Assembly: GCA_035284865.1 (NCBI GenBank)
Contig: JAYKHL010000206.1
Coordinates: 1 to 23,037, forward strand
From: JAYKHL01 sp035284865
GTDB taxonomy: Bacteria > Cyanobacteriota > Sericytochromatia > S15B-MN24 > JAQBPE01
Direction of reading: 5' to 3'
DNA length: 23,037 nucleotides
In this document: in pieces, positions 20,780-23,037 of the stretch
How the letters are laid out: every line of letters starts with the position of its first letter
Position numbering within the stretch: position 1 is the first letter of the stretch
Made by a program: the position numbers and the translations under genes
The notes under the pieces: model-generated
Told to the model about the DNA's origin: nothing
What the model saw: only the letters and a program-made list of their open reading frames with translations
The model's database searches: none

Positions 20780-20804
20780 GTCGGTTCATACCAAGGAGAA
20801 ACCC

Positions 20805-22238
20805 ATGACGGCAGTCGCCACCGAACAGCACATTGGCGAAGTCACGCAGGTGATCGGCCCGGTCATCGTCGTGAACTTCCCGTCCGGGCACCTGCCCGCG
20901 ATCTACAACGCCTTGCGGGTCGAGGCGCTGACGGAGACGGGCAAGCAGATCGCCCTCACCGCCGAGGTGCAGCAGCATCTGGGTGACAACCGCGTGAAGG
21001 CGGTTGCCATGAGCTCCACGGATGGCGTGCAGCGTGGCATGAAGGCCGTCGACACCGGGGCCGCCATCTCGGTGCCCGTCGGGCCCGTGACGCTCGGGCG
21101 GATCTGGAACGTCCTGGGCGAGGCGATTGATCAGCAGGCTGAGCCGGCCGTGTCCGAGCGGTGGCCCATCCACCGGGCGGCTCCTCCCCTCGTCAACCTC
21201 GAGGTGGCGCCCCAGGTCTTCGAGACCGGCATCAAGGTCGTCGACCTGCTGGCACCCTATGCCAAGGGCGGCAAGATTGGCCTGTTTGGTGGGGCGGGCG
21301 TTGGCAAGACGGTGCTCATCCAGGAACTCATCCACAACCTCGCCAAGCAGCATGGCGGCGTTTCGGTCTTCGGCGGCGTGGGGGAACGGACGCGGGAGGG
21401 CAACGACCTCTATCACGAGTTCATCGAGTCCAACGTCATCGACAAGGTCGCCCTGGTTTATGGCCAGATGAACGAGCCGCCCGGAGCCCGCATGCGCGTG
21501 GGCCTCTCCGCTCTGACGATGGCGGAGTACTTCCGCGATACACAGAAGATGGACGTGTTGCTCTTCATCGACAACATCTTCCGCTTCACGCAGGCGGGCT
21601 CAGAGGTGTCTGCGCTCCTGGGCCGCATGCCCTCCGCCGTCGGTTACCAGCCCACCCTCGCCACGGAGATGGGCCAGCTGCAGGAACGCATCACCTCGAC
21701 CAAGGACGGCTCGATCACCTCGGTGCAGGCCATCTACGTGCCCGCTGACGACCTCACGGACCCGGCGCCTGCGACGGCCTTCGCCCACCTGGACGCGACG
21801 ACGGTGCTCGACCGGAAGCTGACGGAGATCGGCATCTACCCTGCCGTTGACCCGCTTGCCTCCACGTCGCGGATGCTGGCGAAGGACATCGTGGGTGAGG
21901 AGCACTACACCACGGCCCGAGAGGTGCAGCGGATCCTCCAGAAGTACAAGGAGTTGCAGGACATCATCGCCATCCTCGGCATGGATGAGCTGTCGGCAGA
22001 GGATCGGCTGGTGGTGGCCCGGGCGCGGAAGCTTCAGCGCTTCCTCTCGCAGCCTTTCCACGTGGCAGAGGTCTTCACCGGCAACCCTGGCAAGTACGTC
22101 AAGCTCGCGGACACGATCCGTTCGTTCCGGGAGGTGGTCGAGGGTCGCCACGATGACCTGCCGGAGCAGGCCTTCTACATGGTCGGCACGATCGAAGAGG
22201 CGATCGAGAAGGCCCAGAAGATGCAGGCACAGGGCTGA
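20805..22238 (+). CDS. atpD: ATP synthase F1 subunit beta
   Basis: This is the catalytic subunit that makes or hydrolyses ATP. The 477-residue product starts at ATG 20805 with AAGGAG 7 nt upstream. The P-loop is GGAGVGKT (162-169), followed by GGVGERTREGNDLYHE with the catalytic Glu, FIDNIFRFTQAGSEVSALLGR, and the C-terminal DELSAEDRLVV of the DELSEED region. Length is normal. In cyanobacteria beta and epsilon usually sit in a separate operon; here they follow gamma directly. Confidence 0.98.
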   Translation: MTAVATEQHIGEVTQVIGPVIVVNFPSGHLPAIYNALRVEALTETGKQIALTAEVQQHLGDNRVKAVAMSSTDGVQRGMKAVDTGAAISVPVGPVTLGRIWNVLGEAIDQQAEPAVSERWPIHRAAPPLVNLEVAPQVFETGIKVVDLLAPYAKGGKIGLFGGAGVGKTVLIQELIHNLAKQHGGVSVFGGVGERTREGNDLYHEFIESNVIDKVALVYGQMNEPPGARMRVGLSALTMAEYFRDTQKMDVLLFIDNIFRFTQAGSEVSALLGRMPSAVGYQPTLATEMGQLQERITSTKDGSITSVQAIYVPADDLTDPAPATAFAHLDATTVLDRKLTEIGIYPAVDPLASTSRMLAKDIVGEEHYTTAREVQRILQKYKELQDIIAILGMDELSAEDRLVVARARKLQRFLSQPFHVAEVFTGNPGKYVKLADTIRSFREVVEGRHDDLPEQAFYMVGTIEEAIEKAQKMQAQG

Positions 22239-22240
22239 CC

Positions 22241-22654
22241 ATGGCGAGGACGTTCACCCTGGAGGTCGTCACACCCGACAGGCGGGTGTTCAGTGAGCCC
22301 GTCACCTTCTTCTCTGTGCGAGGTGCTGCCGGCGAGCTGGGCGTGCTGCCCGGCCACATCCCGCTGTTCACGACCCTCGCACCTGGGCTGCTGCATTTCA
22401 AGCGGGACAACGGGGAGCAAGGCGTGCTCACCGTGATGGGCGGCTTCCTAAACGTTCAACCGGACAGGGCCACGGTGCTCGCAGAGGTCGCCGAGCGAGG
22501 CGAGGACCTCGACGAGGTCCGCGCCCGTGCTGCGAAGGAGCGCGCCGAGGCGCAACTCTCGAGGCAGCACGACGTGCAGTCCGAGCTGGCGCTTCAGCGA
22601 GCCATTCTGCGCCTTCGTGCCTTCGAGGTGCTCGGGATGCACGCTCGACGCTGA
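22241..22654 (+). CDS. atpC: ATP synthase F1 subunit epsilon
   Basis: Epsilon binds gamma and can inhibit ATP hydrolysis through its C-terminal helices. The 137-residue product starts at ATG 22241, only 2 bp after the atpD stop. The N-terminal beta-sandwich shows LEVVTPDRRVFSEPV, GELGVLPGHIPLFTTLAPG and VMGGFLNVQPDRATVLAE. The C-terminal helical hairpin is Arg/Glu/Ala-rich (RARAAKERAEAQLSRQ). It is the last gene of the operon. Confidence 0.96.
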   Translation: MARTFTLEVVTPDRRVFSEPVTFFSVRGAAGELGVLPGHIPLFTTLAPGLLHFKRDNGEQGVLTVMGGFLNVQPDRATVLAEVAERGEDLDEVRARAAKERAEAQLSRQHDVQSELALQRAILRLRAFEVLGMHARR

Positions 22655-22672
22655 GCCTGGTTTTTCCGTTGT

Positions 22673-22709
22673 GCAGCAGGCCTCCCGTCCCGTGCGGGGG
22701 GCCTGCTGC
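22673..22709 (+). terminator. Hairpin at the end of the atp operon
   Basis: GCAGCAGGCC (22673-22682) pairs perfectly with GGCCTGCTGC (22700-22709), and CCCG/CGGG inside can extend the fold. It begins 18 nt after the atpC stop. No T-tract follows, so termination may be weak or need a factor; transcript-end protection is the alternative. Confidence 0.55.
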
Positions 22710-22770
22710 GCTGTGGGGCCAGCCGCTATGGGCAGGTTATGATGGCTTTAAAACGGCACGATCGGCTTCG

Positions 22771-22798
22771 TTGACACCGCCTCAAGCGGTGTGATACC
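22771..22798 (+). promoter_or_regulatory. Promoter with palindromic spacer upstream of rpmG
   Basis: A perfect -35 TTGACA (22771-22776) is followed after 16 bp by GATACC (22793-22798). The spacer is almost entirely an inverted repeat, ACACCGC-CTCAA-GCGGTGT (22774-22792), whose left arm overlaps the -35. The start point would be near 22805. The geometry suits an operator where a bound dimer would block RNA polymerase. An additional TATGAT at 22738-22743 has no clear -35. Confidence 0.6.
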
Positions 22799-22847
22799 TT
22801 GGGTGCGCACTTGTCAGCGCCTGGCGCTTAAAACCTGGGGTTCACAG

Positions 22848-22868
22848 GGGGTGGCAACACCCCTTTTT
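22848..22868 (+). terminator. Intrinsic terminator or attenuator in the rpmG leader
   Basis: GGGGTG (22848-22853) and CACCCC (22858-22863) form a 6-bp stem capped by a GCAA tetraloop (GNRA type) and followed directly by TTTTT. It lies about 45 nt after the predicted start point and 66 nt before the rpmG ATG. A second hairpin, GAGCAC-CTCGT-GTGCTC (22873-22889), follows, and AGCGC-CTG-GCGCT (22816-22828) precedes it. It is either an attenuator for rpmG or the end of a short RNA; it could also stop read-through from the atp operon. Confidence 0.6.
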
Positions 22869-22934
22869 GATTGAGCACCTCGTGTGCTCCCCCCGGCGCC
22901 CGGCACCTCTCTTCCGAAAGGGAAAGGCACGACC

Positions 22935-23037
22935 ATGCGGGTCATCATCACGCTGGCTTGCAACGAATGCAAGCGGCGCAACTACGTCACCACCAAGAAC
23001 AAGAAGACCACCCCGGATCGCCTCGAAAAGAACAAGT
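22935..23037 (+). CDS. rpmG: Ribosomal protein bL33 (3' end off the right edge)
   Basis: The first 34 residues are visible from ATG 22935, with AAAGGGAAAGG upstream. MRVIITLACNECKRRNY carries the CxxC zinc pair (Cys9, Cys12) of the zinc-binding C+ form of bL33. TTKNKKTTPDRLEKNK is the usual continuation, and only about 15-20 residues are missing. In many bacteria rpmG is followed by secE, nusG and the rplK-rplA-rplJ-rplL genes; I expect these just beyond the window. Confidence 0.95.
   Translation, partial: MRVIITLACNECKRRNYVTTKNKKTTPDRLEKNK

Overview
The window comes from a GC-rich genome (visibly well over 60% G+C, with strong third-position G/C bias) of a Gram-negative bacterium. A short LptD-like outer-membrane protein, several lipoprotein signal peptides, and exported MsrA and MsrB point to an outer membrane and a periplasm. 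Two kinds of evidence hint at the Cyanobacteriota or a related deep lineage. The F-type ATP synthase has separate b and b' subunits and a gamma chain resembling the cyanobacterial one but without its regulatory insert. There is also a plastid-type ferredoxin-NADP reductase ending in the DTY C-terminus. A non-photosynthetic member such as Sericytochromatia would fit, but this is an inference from motif resemblance and not a firm assignment. No insertion sequence, prophage, CRISPR array or rRNA is visible; most of the window is housekeeping sequence.

Layout. Bases 1-573 (minus) encode the N-terminal part of a lipoprotein with a 24-bp tandem repeat that runs off the left edge. From 1043 to 4884 lies an envelope and redox block: exported MsrB, a Sel1-like repeat protein, plant-type FNR, exported MsrA, and a lipoprotein with a tyrosine-phosphatase signature. 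The last of these is preceded by a direct repeat resembling a Pho box. Next come tRNA-Leu(CAG) with a textbook terminator and an unusual exported PPC/DUF296 protein.

Bases 6189-10671 hold rpiB, glyA, a dCMP deaminase, a WecA/TagO-type phosphoglycosyltransferase and UDP-GlcNAc 2-epimerase, almost all coupled or closely spaced. This order, ahead of an ATP synthase operon, is one I know from Firmicutes. Here it is interrupted by a minus-strand pair (cNMP-binding protein plus LptD-like barrel), a MoeB/ThiF-like enzyme coupled to an unknown lipoprotein-like gene, and a Roadblock/LC7 protein.

Bases 14767-22654 are the complete atp operon: atpZ, atpI, a, c, b', b, delta, alpha, gamma, beta, epsilon. 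It is driven by a good extended -10 promoter and has a strong hairpin just after the c-subunit gene. The right end holds a promoter with a palindrome in its spacer, then an intrinsic terminator-like hairpin, then the start of rpmG (ribosomal protein bL33), probably the beginning of the secE-nusG-rpl cluster.

The most interesting points are the promoter-palindrome-terminator leader in front of rpmG, the second membrane glutamate in the ATP synthase c subunit, the exported PPC-domain protein, the Pho-box-like repeat in front of an envelope phosphatase, and recurrent extended -10 promoters, two of which sit so close to the ATG that the transcripts should be leaderless.
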